A DNA stretch of 36,835 nucleotides from a virus, in the IMG/VR virus record IMGVR_UViG_3300037584_001599, positions 1 to 36,835 of that record. One strand, written 5' to 3'. Positions 7,569-17,797 of the stretch are shown here, one piece after another (the first letter of the stretch is position 1; each line of letters starts with the position of its first letter). Below the pieces are notes generated by a model. That model was given only the letters and a program-made list of their open reading frames with translations. It had not been told where the DNA came from and searched no databases. Both the position numbers and the translations under genes were made by a program.

Positions 7569-8819
7569 ATGGCAGAAAAAATTAAAGCAAAAGTTGTAGA
7601 GACTGAAGAAAAGTCTTTGCAAGAAAAAGAACAAGAAGTACAAAAAAATTCTGGATTCGACGAAGAATCTGGTATGTACAAAGTAGATTTAACACAACCA
7701 CCTAAAAAAGACGAAGATGCCGTTCAAGAACAAGAAACAGAAGATAGCTTGCCTAGCGGAAGCGTCAAGGCTGAAGAAGCTGGGGAAGAAACCGAAGTGG
7801 GATTGCAAGAAGTACGACAAGAAGAAGAAGTAGAAGAAGTATCTAAAGAAACTGAGGAAGAAACGATATTAGAAGAAATTACAAATGAAGAAGATACAAC
7901 TGACGATACAGGAGTGGATGGCAGCGATGAGGTTGCCGAGCCCGCACCGGAACAAGAAGAAATATTACAGGAAAACGAAACACAAGAAAAAATAGAATAT
8001 CCTGATAATATTCAAGATCTAGTAAAGTTCATGAATGAAACAGGTGGAACTTTAGAAGATTATGTTGCGTTAAATAAAGATTATGAAAAATTTGAGCAAA
8101 TGGATTTATTGCATGAGTACTACACTCAGGCAAAACCACATTTATCAGTTGATGAAATTGCATTTTTAATTGATGACAAATTTTCATATGATGAAGAAAT
8201 TGACGATCCAAAAGATATTAAAAGAAAAAAATTAGCTTTTAAAGAAGAGGTTGCGCAAGCAAAAAATCATTTAGAAAATCAAAAGGCTAATTATTATAAA
8301 GAAATAAAAGGCGGTTCAAGATTAACACCTGAAGCGCAAAAAGCTATGGATTTTTTTAGTAGATATACTGAAGAAACACAAGCTAATGAAAAAATAACAC
8401 AATCTCAAAGGAATGTGTTTAACAATAAAACCAATTCGCTTTTTAACGATAAGTTCAAAGGTTTTGAATACAATGTCGGAGATAAGAGATTTAGGTTTAA
8501 TGTGAAGAATGTAAATGAGGTTAGAGAGACCCAGAGCGACATCAATAACTTTACTAAGAAGTTCTTAGATAAAGAAAATAAGATGGCAGATGCTCCTGGT
8601 TATCATAAAGCTTTATTTACCGCGATGAATTCTGACGCTATTGCTCAGCATTTTTATGAGCAGGGAAAAGCAGATGCTATTAAAGAATCTGTTAAAACTG
8701 CAAAAAACATCAATATGAATCCACGATCAGGGCATCAAGAGGTTCAAGTTGGAGGCATAAAAGCGAGAGTTTTAGGAGAAGATTCATCTGGAATTAAACT
8801 AAAATTAAAAAACTATTAA
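7569..8819 (+). CDS. Capsid scaffolding protein
   Basis: A 416-residue protein between portal and major capsid genes. Residues about 1-145 are extremely rich in Glu, Asp, Gln and Thr and probably disordered. The middle and C-terminal parts are charged helices with a coiled-coil look ('KRKKLAFKEEVAQAKNHLE'), ending in a small, more basic region. This acidic-helical layout and the location are typical of internal scaffolds, which shape the prohead and then leave. No protease motif was seen in it. The 33-base leader is almost pure A/T with no Shine-Dalgarno. Confidence 0.78.
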   Translation: MAEKIKAKVVETEEKSLQEKEQEVQKNSGFDEESGMYKVDLTQPPKKDEDAVQEQETEDSLPSGSVKAEEAGEETEVGLQEVRQEEEVEEVSKETEEETILEEITNEEDTTDDTGVDGSDEVAEPAPEQEEILQENETQEKIEYPDNIQDLVKFMNETGGTLEDYVALNKDYEKFEQMDLLHEYYTQAKPHLSVDEIAFLIDDKFSYDEEIDDPKDIKRKKLAFKEEVAQAKNHLENQKANYYKEIKGGSRLTPEAQKAMDFFSRYTEETQANEKITQSQRNVFNNKTNSLFNDKFKGFEYNVGDKRFRFNVKNVNEVRETQSDINNFTKKFLDKENKMADAPGYHKALFTAMNSDAIAQHFYEQGKADAIKESVKTAKNINMNPRSGHQEVQVGGIKARVLGEDSSGIKLKLKNY

Positions 8820-8831
8820 AACTTTTGAAAA

Positions 8832-10268
8832 ATGGCAAACAATAATGTTTCATTTGCTGGCCCAGTGGCCGGCAGTATAGTTACTCCTGCAGCTCAGAAA
8901 ATGACGCTAACAAGTAACTATTTAAACTTTCATGGTTCAGGTGGTGCAAACTGGTCACAGCAGTATTTACCTGAATTATATGCTCAAGAAGTTGAAAGGT
9001 ACGGAAACCGTTCAGTTTCTTCTTTCTTGAGAATGGTAGGTGCTGAAATGCCTATGGCTTCTGATCAAGTTATTTGGTCTGAGCAGGGTAGATTACACCT
9101 AGCTTATAATGGTCAAATTAATCCAACTAATGGATTGGTTGATACTATTACAGGAATTGACTCTGGGGCAACAGAGGCTCATGCAATCAGAAAAGGAGCT
9201 ACGGTTGTAGCTGTTGTTGGTGGTGTTGTATTTAAAGCTTTTGTTAAAATTGGTGTTGAATCTTTTTCAGATAGATTAACAATTGTACCTTACGGTGCAG
9301 AAAATGTTAATGACTTATCTGGTATTGCAGACACTGATAACCAAGTTATTAAATTCTTTGTTTATGGTTCTGAATTTAACAAAGGTACTGACAGCATGAC
9401 TGAATCTGTAGAGCCTGTGTTCAAATCTTTCACTAACAAGCCAATGATTATCAAAGATCACTTTGAAATTTCTGGTTCTGATACTGCTCAAATTGGGTGG
9501 GTTGAAGTAAGTGGTGAAGCTGGACAAGCTGGTTACCTATGGTATATGAAAGCTGAAGGAGATACTAGAGTAAGATTTGAAGACTATTTAGAAATGACAA
9601 TGATCGAAGCAGAAAAATCTGCAGCTGCTGCTGACGCGGTGGTTCCAGCTGGATCTGAAGGTTTATTATCTGCAATTGCAAACAGAGGTATTGTAGCAAC
9701 GAATCAATTTGATTCTTCTACAACTGCTGGTGATAAACTTGCTGAGTTTGATTTATTATTAAAAGAATTAGACAAGCAAGGTTCAATTGAAGAAAATATG
9801 TTATTCTTAGATAGAGACGCTAATCTTTACATTGACGATTTACTTGCGGGATTGAACCCACACGTAACTGGCGGTGTAAATTACGGTGTATTTGAAAACT
9901 CTGCTGACATGGCTCTTAATTTAGGCTTTACTGGATTTAGAAGAGGTTCTTATGACTTCTACAAAACTGACTGGAAATATCTTAACGATGCTTCTACAAG
10001 AGGTTTAGTAGGTGGATTAAAAGGACTTTTAGTACCTGCTGGTACATCTTCAGTTTATGACCAACAATTAGGTAAAAACGTTAGAAGACCTTTCTTACAC
10101 GTAAGATATAGAGCTTCTGAAATGGATGATAGAAGAATGAAGTCTTGGATTACTGGATCAGTTGGCGGAGCTACTGCATCAGGTATTGACAAAATGGAGA
10201 TTCACTATCTTTCTGAAAGATGTTTAGTAACACAAGCTGCTAACAACTTTATCAGATTTGACTCTTAA
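8832..10268 (+). CDS. Major capsid protein
   Basis: This 478-residue protein follows the scaffold gene by 12 bases, the expected place for the main shell protein. 'YLPELYAQEVERYGNRSVSS' and 'FLRMVGAEMPMASDQVIWSE' near the N-terminus resemble capsid proteins of marine podovirus-like phages, and the length suits an HK97-fold subunit with an N-arm. Codon use is more even than in neighbouring genes (more GGT, GCT, GTT and TCT), as often seen in very highly expressed phage genes. A strong hairpin sits ten bases after the stop, which should end or stabilise the transcript. Confidence 0.85.
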   Translation: MANNNVSFAGPVAGSIVTPAAQKMTLTSNYLNFHGSGGANWSQQYLPELYAQEVERYGNRSVSSFLRMVGAEMPMASDQVIWSEQGRLHLAYNGQINPTNGLVDTITGIDSGATEAHAIRKGATVVAVVGGVVFKAFVKIGVESFSDRLTIVPYGAENVNDLSGIADTDNQVIKFFVYGSEFNKGTDSMTESVEPVFKSFTNKPMIIKDHFEISGSDTAQIGWVEVSGEAGQAGYLWYMKAEGDTRVRFEDYLEMTMIEAEKSAAAADAVVPAGSEGLLSAIANRGIVATNQFDSSTTAGDKLAEFDLLLKELDKQGSIEENMLFLDRDANLYIDDLLAGLNPHVTGGVNYGVFENSADMALNLGFTGFRRGSYDFYKTDWKYLNDASTRGLVGGLKGLLVPAGTSSVYDQQLGKNVRRPFLHVRYRASEMDDRRMKSWITGSVGGATASGIDKMEIHYLSERCLVTQAANNFIRFDS

Positions 10269-10277
10269 CAATTAATT

Positions 10278-10311
10278 TAAAGGAATGGGTGCTTCGGCAC
10301 CCTGCCCTTTA
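10278..10311 (+). terminator. Hairpin with UUCG tetraloop after the capsid gene
   Basis: A six-pair inner stem GGGTGC/GCACCC (10287-10292 with 10297-10302) closes a TTCG loop. After a 3x3 internal loop, a six-pair outer stem TAAAGG/CCTTTA (10278-10283 with 10306-10311) extends it. A/T-rich DNA with short T runs follows. It may terminate transcription or protect the 3' end of the abundant capsid mRNA. Confidence 0.75.
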
Positions 10312-10335
10312 TTATAACTTTTATTATATTATATT

Positions 10336-11124
10336 ATGGAAAAAACAAAAAAACAAGAACCTATAAAAAAGGTTGTTGAAAAACCTGTAGAGGTTAAAAA
10401 AGAAATTAAAAAAGAATACAAAGACAAAGTGTATGAATTAAATTTAAATAATACACCTATTGTATATGTATTAAAAAGCAGAGGTCTTTTTTGGTTTGAT
10501 GAAGAGTTAGGATATGAAAGAGAAATGAAATATTGTGAAAACCAAAGAACAGTATTTGTTGATGAAATGAAAGGGCCAGAAAGATTAAGTCATGTTATTT
10601 TTAGAGATGGACAATTATTTGTTCCAAAAGAAAAACAAACATTACAAAAATTTTTAGATTTACACCCTTGGAATGGCACTAAATTTACTGAATATAATCC
10701 TGTAGTAATTGCTGAAAATGATATGCAATATCTTGAAGCTGAAATTGAAGCATTAAATGCAGCTCAAAGCTTAGATGTTGATAGAATGGAAGCTATATTA
10801 AGATCAGAATACGGAAATAAGGTATCTAGCATGAGTTCTAAGGAGATTAAAAGAGATGGATTGCTATTTGCTAGGAAAAATCCTTATTTGTTCTTAGAAT
10901 TAGCAAATGATGAAAACATAAATATTAGAAATCTTGGAATTAAAGCTACTGAAATGGGTATTATAAAACTATCAAATGACCAAAGAACATTTATGTGGGG
11001 CACAAATGATAGAAAACTTATGACAGTTCCATTTGATGAAAATCCATATTCTGCTTTAGCACAATACTTTAAAACCGATGAAGGTGTAGAAGTATATCAA
11101 ACTATTGAAAAGAAACTAAAGTAA
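10336..11124 (+). CDS. Virion-module protein, possibly head-associated
   Basis: A 262-residue protein between the capsid gene and the ring/adaptor-like genes. The first ~35 residues are a Lys/Glu-rich, probably disordered tail. The next region ('YVLKSRGLFWFDEELGYERE') looks beta-rich, and the C-terminal half is helical with 'YLFLELANDENINIRNLGIK'. Position suggests a minor head or head-completion protein made late, but I do not recognise the family. Two hairpins flank the gene (10278-10311 and 11134-11166), so it could be a separately processed transcript segment. Confidence 0.6.
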   Translation: MEKTKKQEPIKKVVEKPVEVKKEIKKEYKDKVYELNLNNTPIVYVLKSRGLFWFDEELGYEREMKYCENQRTVFVDEMKGPERLSHVIFRDGQLFVPKEKQTLQKFLDLHPWNGTKFTEYNPVVIAENDMQYLEAEIEALNAAQSLDVDRMEAILRSEYGNKVSSMSSKEIKRDGLLFARKNPYLFLELANDENINIRNLGIKATEMGIIKLSNDQRTFMWGTNDRKLMTVPFDENPYSALAQYFKTDEGVEVYQTIEKKLK

Positions 11125-11133
11125 AACAAAATG

Positions 11134-11166
11134 TAGGTAAGGCCTGCTTTTGTGGGCCTTAACCTA
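11134..11166 (+). terminator. Intergenic hairpin before the adaptor-like gene
   Basis: TAGGTAAGGCC (11134-11144) pairs with GGCCTTAACCTA (11155-11166), with one bulged A and a T-rich loop that may add wobble pairs. It ends 13 bases before the ATG at 11180. No T run follows, so it may be an RNA-processing or translation-control element instead of a classical terminator. Confidence 0.6.
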
Positions 11167-11179
11167 TAATAAAAAAATA

Positions 11180-11869
11180 ATGGCAGTAAACGTAAACACA
11201 GTATACCAAAGGGTATTAGCTATAACAAATAAAGAGCAGCGAGGTTATCTTACGCCTCAGGAGTTTAATACCATTGCAAATCAAGCGCAGCTTGACATAT
11301 TTGAGCAGTATTTTTATGACTTAAATCAATTTAGCAGAATACCTGGCAACCAAACAGAGTACTCTGACATGGTTGAAATATTAGAAGAAAAAATAAGTTT
11401 ATTTGAAAAACAAGGCTCAGTAACTAATAACGGAACAACTCTACCATCAGATTTATACAGATTAGGGTCTGTTTTAACAAATTGCCCTTCTTGCCGAGAA
11501 GCAGAACAAATAACTCAAAGAGAATGGTTATATATAAAAACTTCACCAATTGCTACCCCAACAGACGAATATCCTATTTATATAAAAGATAATACTGGAA
11601 TAAAAGTATATGGCTCTAATAATTCTCAAATAACATCCGGGGTATATGCTAACTATATAAAAACACCAGCCACTGTTTCTTGGGTTGCAAATTCTACAAC
11701 AGGGCTATATCTTTCAAATAGCTCGGTAGATTTTGAATTACATGCTTCTGAAGAAACAGATTTAGTAATTAAAATATTAGCATTAGCGGGTATAATAATA
11801 AAAGACAACTCTATTTATGCTGTCGCTAGTGGAGAAGATACAAAAAGTGTACAACAAGAAAAAGCGTAA
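11180..11869 (+). CDS. Head-tail connector (ring/adaptor-like) protein
   Basis: I start this 229-residue protein at the ATG at 11180. An in-frame TTG at 11150 would lie inside the hairpin and is unlikely. The N-terminal third is helical, with 'LTPQEFNTIANQAQLDIFEQ', a pattern common in connector or tail-tube-A-like proteins of short-tailed phages; the C-terminal half is beta-rich. Together with the next gene it sits where ring proteins below the portal are encoded in podovirus-like genomes. Assignment is by position and general look; no enzymatic motif is present. Confidence 0.55.
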   Translation: MAVNVNTVYQRVLAITNKEQRGYLTPQEFNTIANQAQLDIFEQYFYDLNQFSRIPGNQTEYSDMVEILEEKISLFEKQGSVTNNGTTLPSDLYRLGSVLTNCPSCREAEQITQREWLYIKTSPIATPTDEYPIYIKDNTGIKVYGSNNSQITSGVYANYIKTPATVSWVANSTTGLYLSNSSVDFELHASEETDLVIKILALAGIIIKDNSIYAVASGEDTKSVQQEKA

Positions 11870-11872
11870 AAC

Positions 11873-12985
11873 ATGGCATTCATAACTCAAACAAATTATC
11901 AATATTATAATACGGGACAAAAGTTTACGGCAACTGCAAACCAAACTCAGTTTTTATTAACATTAGATCCTCTTCCAACAGCAAAATCAAAATTTAATGT
12001 TTTTATTAATGGAGTTGAAGTTGATGATAACTTATATACATATTCTCAATCTGGGAATAATGCTGGTAAAGTAATATTTTCTGCAGGTCGAACAGCAGGA
12101 GATATTATTCAAGTTACACTCTCCAACCCTATTATTGCCGGAAATTATAGATACATATCTTTAAATGACATAGTTGGTAACTTTATGGTATCTTATGTTG
12201 GTAAAGATAAAATAATACCTAGAATAAAAAGAACTGATGTTTTGTTTCATGCTAAAAGAGGCATACAGGAGTTTAGTTATGATATAAGCAAAGTTGAAAA
12301 AATACAAGAAATAGAAGTTCCTGATTCATTGGCTATGGTAATGCCGCAAGACTATGTTGATTATGTTCAAATATCTAGAATTGATTCTTTAGGTGTAGAA
12401 CATCATTTATACCCAGCAAGATTAACTTCAATACCTTCAGAATCTATTGCACAAGCTGGTGATTACTCATATTTATTTGACGATGACGATAGTCTTTTAA
12501 AGCAGACACCCGCAACTCAAACAAGATTTAAACAAGCAGATATGGATAATGTAACTGCTACATTTATTGACGATTCATTAGATGATATAGATAGTTTAAA
12601 TGCAAGAGCAAATGAATATGGCAGAAGATATGGAATAAACCCTGAGTTGGCAACAAGAAATGGTAACTTTGTTATTGATGAACTGAGTGGTCAGATACAT
12701 TTTAGTGCTGATTTAGTTGGAAAAGTAATAACATTAAAATATGTTTCTGACGGTATGGGAACTGATGCGGAAATGAGAGTTCATAAATTTGCAGAAGAAG
12801 CAATATATAAGCATATAGTGTATGCTGTTATGAGTGCTAGATCAAATTCCCCAGAATACGTAATAGCAAGATACAAAAGAGATAGATTTTCAGCAATGAG
12901 AAATGCTAAATTGAGATTATCTAATTTAAATCCACGTGAACTTGCACAAGTAATGAGAAATAAATCAAAAGTAATAAAACACTAA
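11873..12985 (+). CDS. Ring/tail-connector structural protein
   Basis: A 370-residue protein starting three bases after the previous stop. It opens with a small beta-rich domain (about 1-95, 'KFNVFINGVEVDDNLYTYS') like domains that decorate phage tails and fibres. A mixed middle follows, then a basic helical C-terminus (about 310-370) with 'MRVHKFAEEAIYKHIVYAV' and 'RYKRDRFSAMRNAKLRLSNL'. The helical end resembles connector proteins that pack against the portal or neighbouring rings. Its place between two other tail-complex genes supports a structural role; the exact position in the particle is unknown. Confidence 0.55.
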   Translation: MAFITQTNYQYYNTGQKFTATANQTQFLLTLDPLPTAKSKFNVFINGVEVDDNLYTYSQSGNNAGKVIFSAGRTAGDIIQVTLSNPIIAGNYRYISLNDIVGNFMVSYVGKDKIIPRIKRTDVLFHAKRGIQEFSYDISKVEKIQEIEVPDSLAMVMPQDYVDYVQISRIDSLGVEHHLYPARLTSIPSESIAQAGDYSYLFDDDDSLLKQTPATQTRFKQADMDNVTATFIDDSLDDIDSLNARANEYGRRYGINPELATRNGNFVIDELSGQIHFSADLVGKVITLKYVSDGMGTDAEMRVHKFAEEAIYKHIVYAVMSARSNSPEYVIARYKRDRFSAMRNAKLRLSNLNPRELAQVMRNKSKVIKH

Positions 12986-12988
12986 GAT

Positions 12989-15900
12989 ATGCCAGAAATT
13001 AAAAATGCTTTTATTAAAGGTAAAATGAACAAAGACCTTGATGAAAGATTGATTCCTAATGGTGAATATAGAGATGCTGTAAATGTTGACGTTGACTTTT
13101 CAGAAGGCAGTGACGTTGGGGCATTAAAAAGTATTTTAGGCAATACTCAAAGAGATACAATAAGTTTACAAGGTGCAAAATGTATTGGTACTGTAAAAGA
13201 TATTGAAAATAATAAAATATATTGGTTTATTACATCATCAGCAAAAGATTTAATAGCAGAGTGGGATTATCAAGCAAATACATACGATACAATATTAGTT
13301 GACCAAAGTAATATATTAAATTTTAATACTGCTAATTTTATAACTGGAGCAAATGTTATTGATGGTATTTTATTTTTTACAGATAATTTAAATGAGCCAA
13401 GACAAGTAGATATTGAATATTGGAGAGGCCAAACTTCTGGATCTGCGGGAACTAGCTCTGGGCTAAGTGCAGAAAGAATAACTGTTATTAAAAAATCTCC
13501 ATTAGCTGCGCCAACTTTAAAAATGAGTAGTTCAGCAAGAGGCGGTTTAGGTACTTCGGGAGATTCTGGTGGTACGGTAATTATGCAGGCTGATTTTGGG
13601 TCAACTTCAAGTGTTGGCAATTTAGTACCTTCTATAGATGCTGGGACTTCATTTAATAATGGGAGCTCTGATTTTAGTAAATTTTTAGTAGCAGGTAGTG
13701 CTGTAAATCCTAATTATCAAGTTGGAGATGTAATTGTATTAACACATAAATTTACAGAATCTGATGATACTGTAAAAACTATTAAAGCTAGAATAGAATT
13801 AACTACTTTTGACGCTACTCAAACTGGCAATAATGTTGGGACATATACAGCTACAGTATTAACTTTATCTGAAAAGGCCCCAGGTGGCACCGTAGCTTAT
13901 ACATGTTCATTAGAAGAAGACGAGCCCTTGTTTAAAGAAAAATTTCCTAGATTTGCTTATAGATATAAATATAATAATGGGCAATATTCTTGTTTTTCTC
14001 CATTTTCTAATGCCGCGTTTTTACCAGACCCAACAGTAGGGGGGTTAATAGATGAATCCGATCCTAGCCTTGGAAATACAGGGGTAGAGTATGACGTAAA
14101 AGCGGGGTCTAATTTAGCGATGGTTAATAGCCTAAGGTCACTAAAGCTAAGAGATTTAGATCACAATATACATGCTGATGTTGAAGAAATAGATATACTT
14201 TATAAAGACTCTGTAAGCACAAATTGTTATTTAGTTGACACTATTAAAAGAAATTCTAGCAATGCTTTCCCAAGTCCTTTAGAATTTGAAGTAAAAGATG
14301 ATCAAATATTTAAAACTTTACCATCAAATCAATTATTAAGATTATTTGATAGTGTGCCTAGAAAAGCTAAAGCACAAGAAATTACAGCAAACAGATTAAT
14401 ATATGGTAATTATACTGAAAACTTTAATTTAAAAGATTCTAGTAATCCACCAGCAAATGTAGAGCCTGTTTTTTCAGTAGGTATACATAATAGATATAAT
14501 CCTACTGATTCAAATTATGATAATGTTAAAAAAGAAAGACAATCTATAAAGTCAAAAAGAACATATCAATTTGGTGTTGTTTATATGGATGAGTTTGGTA
14601 GACAAACGCCTGTGTTAACAAGCAAAACAGGTATTGTAAAAGTTGGGCAAGAAGGAGCTTCTTTTTCGACTAGATTTAAAGCAGCTATAACTTCCAACCC
14701 ACCTTCATTTGCAAAAACTTATAAATATTTTATAAAAGAAATATCATCTAAAACACATAACTTTATAGGCGATAGTTTTTATCAAGATAAAGAAGGATTT
14801 ATATATGTTGCAATACCATCTGCAGATATCAACAAAGTAGACGTTGATGATAAAATAGTGCTTAAAAAGAAAAGAGGTAATGATATTTCAAATATTACAG
14901 AAGAATTTAAAGTATTAGATAAATATACTACCCCACCTCCGTTTTTAGCTAAACCTTTAAAAGAGGTGTATGTTCCAGACGTATTTGTATTTAGTAAAAA
15001 CCTTGAACAGGATAGAGATCTACATGTACTAAAGCCTGGATCCTCGCCTGTGCCGGGTAGAAATAGAATAACTGTTGCCGCAATGTATAAATTGCAGGAA
15101 ACAAATATTGATAGTAGTAACACAATTGGCGATGATACTAAAAGGGGTGTAAGTAGGGAGGCATATGCTTTTTTAAACCCAGGGGCAAGAGTAAAATTTG
15201 TTACTGGATCTGGAGAAACAAACGTGTATACAATAGCAAACAAAGAATTAGATTTAGGAGACGATAATGATTTTGAATTGCATTTCACACAGGAATTTGG
15301 AGATGATGTAAAAATTCTTTATGATGATTTTGACAGAGATAAACTACTTAATCCTAGTGGTAATGTAAATGTTGGGGCTACATTAGTTGGTGGTGACTCA
15401 TCTTTAAACGTAAGCACTACTAGCGGCGGAAAACATTATGGAGGCGGTATAAAAATGGTTGTTGTTGATACTGTTGATGAAAGCGGTAAAGAAGAATATC
15501 AAGGTAAATTTTTTATAAAAATAAGAAATAATACTAACTTATTAGCAGAATTAAAAGGTGAAGAAGATATAAATAATCTACAAGTATTAAGTACAATATC
15601 TTTAGATGGTAATCAGACTGATGATGACCCAAGACAATTTCATATGTACGGCGGTGGTAAAGCTAATACTGATTCATCTGTAACAAGATTAGGCGGCTCT
15701 AACCCTTTAACCCCAATGGATGGTGGTTTTAGAGGAGATACTAATCATGGTACTGGCCAAACTGCAACTGATGGTCAATCTTATAATCCTTCAAGAGGAT
15801 TTATTACTAACGCAGAACTAGATCAAGGGTATCATTTTTGTATAAGAACAGATTTAGCATACGCTAATAAAAGTTCAAAATATGCAACGCTTCCTTTAGT

Positions 15901-17764
15901 TACTGGTTTAGAAAAGTCTCCGTCTAATAAAAATAATTATAATACAGATAACCCAGTTTATTTAAAATTTGATAGATCAAGAACACAAATTGCGGCGGGC
16001 CAAGCGGCAGATAATAATATATATAAAATAACAAGAGTATTTAAATATCTTGAAAGAGGTGGGAGTCTTGCTCAGTTTAACGATGGAGATGCTGTTTATT
16101 TCATAAAGCTAGATAAAAATTTAGCCCAAGATTTAATTTTTAACGGAGATGTAGAGCCCGCAACAACTGGTACGGAAGCTAATATAATGCAAATATCAGT
16201 CCTCGAGTTTAGAAAAGATGACCAGCTTGTAGGTATACCAGAACCACCTATATTTGAGGTATTACCTAAAGATGATGTTGACATTGATATATATTTTGAA
16301 ACACAAGAAGTTTTTACAATAGCATCTGATGGCACAAATGATCATGGTAATGTTAATGTATTATCTTACTATAATTGTTTTTGTTTTTTAAATGGAGTTG
16401 AGTCTATGTCTATTGGAGATACTTTTAATGGCGCTTCATTAGGAAAAGGCGTTAGAGTATCAACTGTTTTTGAAGATAAACCATATATAGAAGAAAATCA
16501 TAAAAATAATTTAATATTTTCTCAAATATATAATAATAAAAACGGGTTAAATAGATTAAATCAATTTATTATTGCAGAAGATATTACTAAAGAAATTAAT
16601 CCAGATTATGGTAGTATACAGTTATTACATACTAGATATAATGATATAATTGCATATTGCGAAAATAAAGTTGTAAAAATATTAACTAATAAAGATGCAT
16701 TATTTAATGCCGACGGGAATGTTAATGTTACATCTAATAAAGCAGTTTTAGGGCAGGCAATACCTTACAATTCTAATTATGGTATAAGTAAAAATCCAGA
16801 AAGCTTTGCTTTTTATACACATAGAGCATATTTTACAGATAGAAAAAATGGCGTAGTTGTAAGGCACTCTATGGATGGTATGGAAGCTATATCGGATTAT
16901 GGTATGAAAGACTTTTTTAGAGATGCGTTACCGGCTAATACTGGTTATATGGTGGGATCTTATGATATTAGAAAGCATCAATATAATATTAGTACTCACC
17001 CTACGAATGCAAATAGCACTATTTCTTTTTCTGAATCAATAAATGGGTGGGTAAGTAAAAAATCATTTATTCCAGAGGCTGGGGAAAGTATACAAAATAA
17101 ATATTTTACTTTTAAAAATGGGCATATATTTGAACATCATGCAGGTAGTGTTTGTAATTTTTATGGATCAAAAGTAACACCGTATGTAGAACTTATTTTA
17201 AATGAGTCCCCTGCTAATATGAAGAATTTTAGAACATTAAATTATGAAGGGGATGATGGGTGGACATGCCCTAGTGTAACTACTGATCAGCAGAATGGCG
17301 CTGTAGACGCTTTTATTAATAAAGAAAATAAATATTTCAATTATATAAGAGGTAAAGGCGAAACAACTGCTACAATAGATTTTAAAGCTTTAAATACACA
17401 AGGAATTGGCACATATAGTAGTGTTACAGGTAATTCAGGTAATACAATTACATATGTTTTTGAAAACAATGTGCCTAATGATTTACAAGTTGGTGACACA
17501 TTATATTATCTATATCCATTTACAAATGTTGTAACCGCAATAGGTACTGTTACAATTGTTACATCAAATTCAGTTACGGCTGGATATTCAACAGTACCTC
17601 CTATTAGTGGATCTTTTTCGCCTTATTTTGTGTTTTATGTTAAAAATTCAAGATGGGAAACAAGTGGACTGTTAGGTTATTTTGCAACTGTAAAAATGCA
17701 GAACACTGCTAACACGGTTAAAGAAATATATGCTGTTGGAAGTGAAATTAGTATAAGTAGTTAA
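12989..17764 (+). CDS. Very large tail protein (nozzle/muzzle-like)
   Basis: A 1591-residue, mostly beta-strand protein. The N-terminal motif 'NAFIKGKMNKDLDERLIPNG' followed by 'EYRDAVNVDVDFSEGSDVG' is characteristic of a large structural protein found in many marine phages, where it precedes the internal virion genes. By position and size it is the best candidate for the tail nozzle (T7 gp12-like, or the muzzle of crAss-like phages). Middle parts have repeated Gly/Asp/Asn-rich turns. Residues about 1240-1420 ('YGSIQLLHTRYNDIIAYCEN', 'YFTDRKNGVVVRHSMDGME') resemble beta-propeller-like blades. The C-terminal ~150 residues may be a separate domain. No catalytic motif was seen. Confidence 0.7.
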   Translation: MPEIKNAFIKGKMNKDLDERLIPNGEYRDAVNVDVDFSEGSDVGALKSILGNTQRDTISLQGAKCIGTVKDIENNKIYWFITSSAKDLIAEWDYQANTYDTILVDQSNILNFNTANFITGANVIDGILFFTDNLNEPRQVDIEYWRGQTSGSAGTSSGLSAERITVIKKSPLAAPTLKMSSSARGGLGTSGDSGGTVIMQADFGSTSSVGNLVPSIDAGTSFNNGSSDFSKFLVAGSAVNPNYQVGDVIVLTHKFTESDDTVKTIKARIELTTFDATQTGNNVGTYTATVLTLSEKAPGGTVAYTCSLEEDEPLFKEKFPRFAYRYKYNNGQYSCFSPFSNAAFLPDPTVGGLIDESDPSLGNTGVEYDVKAGSNLAMVNSLRSLKLRDLDHNIHADVEEIDILYKDSVSTNCYLVDTIKRNSSNAFPSPLEFEVKDDQIFKTLPSNQLLRLFDSVPRKAKAQEITANRLIYGNYTENFNLKDSSNPPANVEPVFSVGIHNRYNPTDSNYDNVKKERQSIKSKRTYQFGVVYMDEFGRQTPVLTSKTGIVKVGQEGASFSTRFKAAITSNPPSFAKTYKYFIKEISSKTHNFIGDSFYQDKEGFIYVAIPSADINKVDVDDKIVLKKKRGNDISNITEEFKVLDKYTTPPPFLAKPLKEVYVPDVFVFSKNLEQDRDLHVLKPGSSPVPGRNRITVAAMYKLQETNIDSSNTIGDDTKRGVSREAYAFLNPGARVKFVTGSGETNVYTIANKELDLGDDNDFELHFTQEFGDDVKILYDDFDRDKLLNPSGNVNVGATLVGGDSSLNVSTTSGGKHYGGGIKMVVVDTVDESGKEEYQGKFFIKIRNNTNLLAELKGEEDINNLQVLSTISLDGNQTDDDPRQFHMYGGGKANTDSSVTRLGGSNPLTPMDGGFRGDTNHGTGQTATDGQSYNPSRGFITNAELDQGYHFCIRTDLAYANKSSKYATLPLVTGLEKSPSNKNNYNTDNPVYLKFDRSRTQIAAGQAADNNIYKITRVFKYLERGGSLAQFNDGDAVYFIKLDKNLAQDLIFNGDVEPATTGTEANIMQISVLEFRKDDQLVGIPEPPIFEVLPKDDVDIDIYFETQEVFTIASDGTNDHGNVNVLSYYNCFCFLNGVESMSIGDTFNGASLGKGVRVSTVFEDKPYIEENHKNNLIFSQIYNNKNGLNRLNQFIIAEDITKEINPDYGSIQLLHTRYNDIIAYCENKVVKILTNKDALFNADGNVNVTSNKAVLGQAIPYNSNYGISKNPESFAFYTHRAYFTDRKNGVVVRHSMDGMEAISDYGMKDFFRDALPANTGYMVGSYDIRKHQYNISTHPTNANSTISFSESINGWVSKKSFIPEAGESIQNKYFTFKNGHIFEHHAGSVCNFYGSKVTPYVELILNESPANMKNFRTLNYEGDDGWTCPSVTTDQQNGAVDAFINKENKYFNYIRGKGETTATIDFKALNTQGIGTYSSVTGNSGNTITYVFENNVPNDLQVGDTLYYLYPFTNVVTAIGTVTIVTSNSVTAGYSTVPPISGSFSPYFVFYVKNSRWETSGLLGYFATVKMQNTANTVKEIYAVGSEISISS

Positions 17765-17797
17765 TACGTAATAATAAATATATAAAAAATTAATAAT

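Noticed and set aside
11150-11179. Upstream TTG start for the adaptor-like protein
   Set aside because: It would begin inside the hairpin, and the ATG at 11180 has the usual A-rich leader.
14782-15288. A 168-codon antisense frame in the large tail gene
   Set aside because: Composition mirrors the sense gene, there is no start context, and it sits in a gene with clear sense coding.
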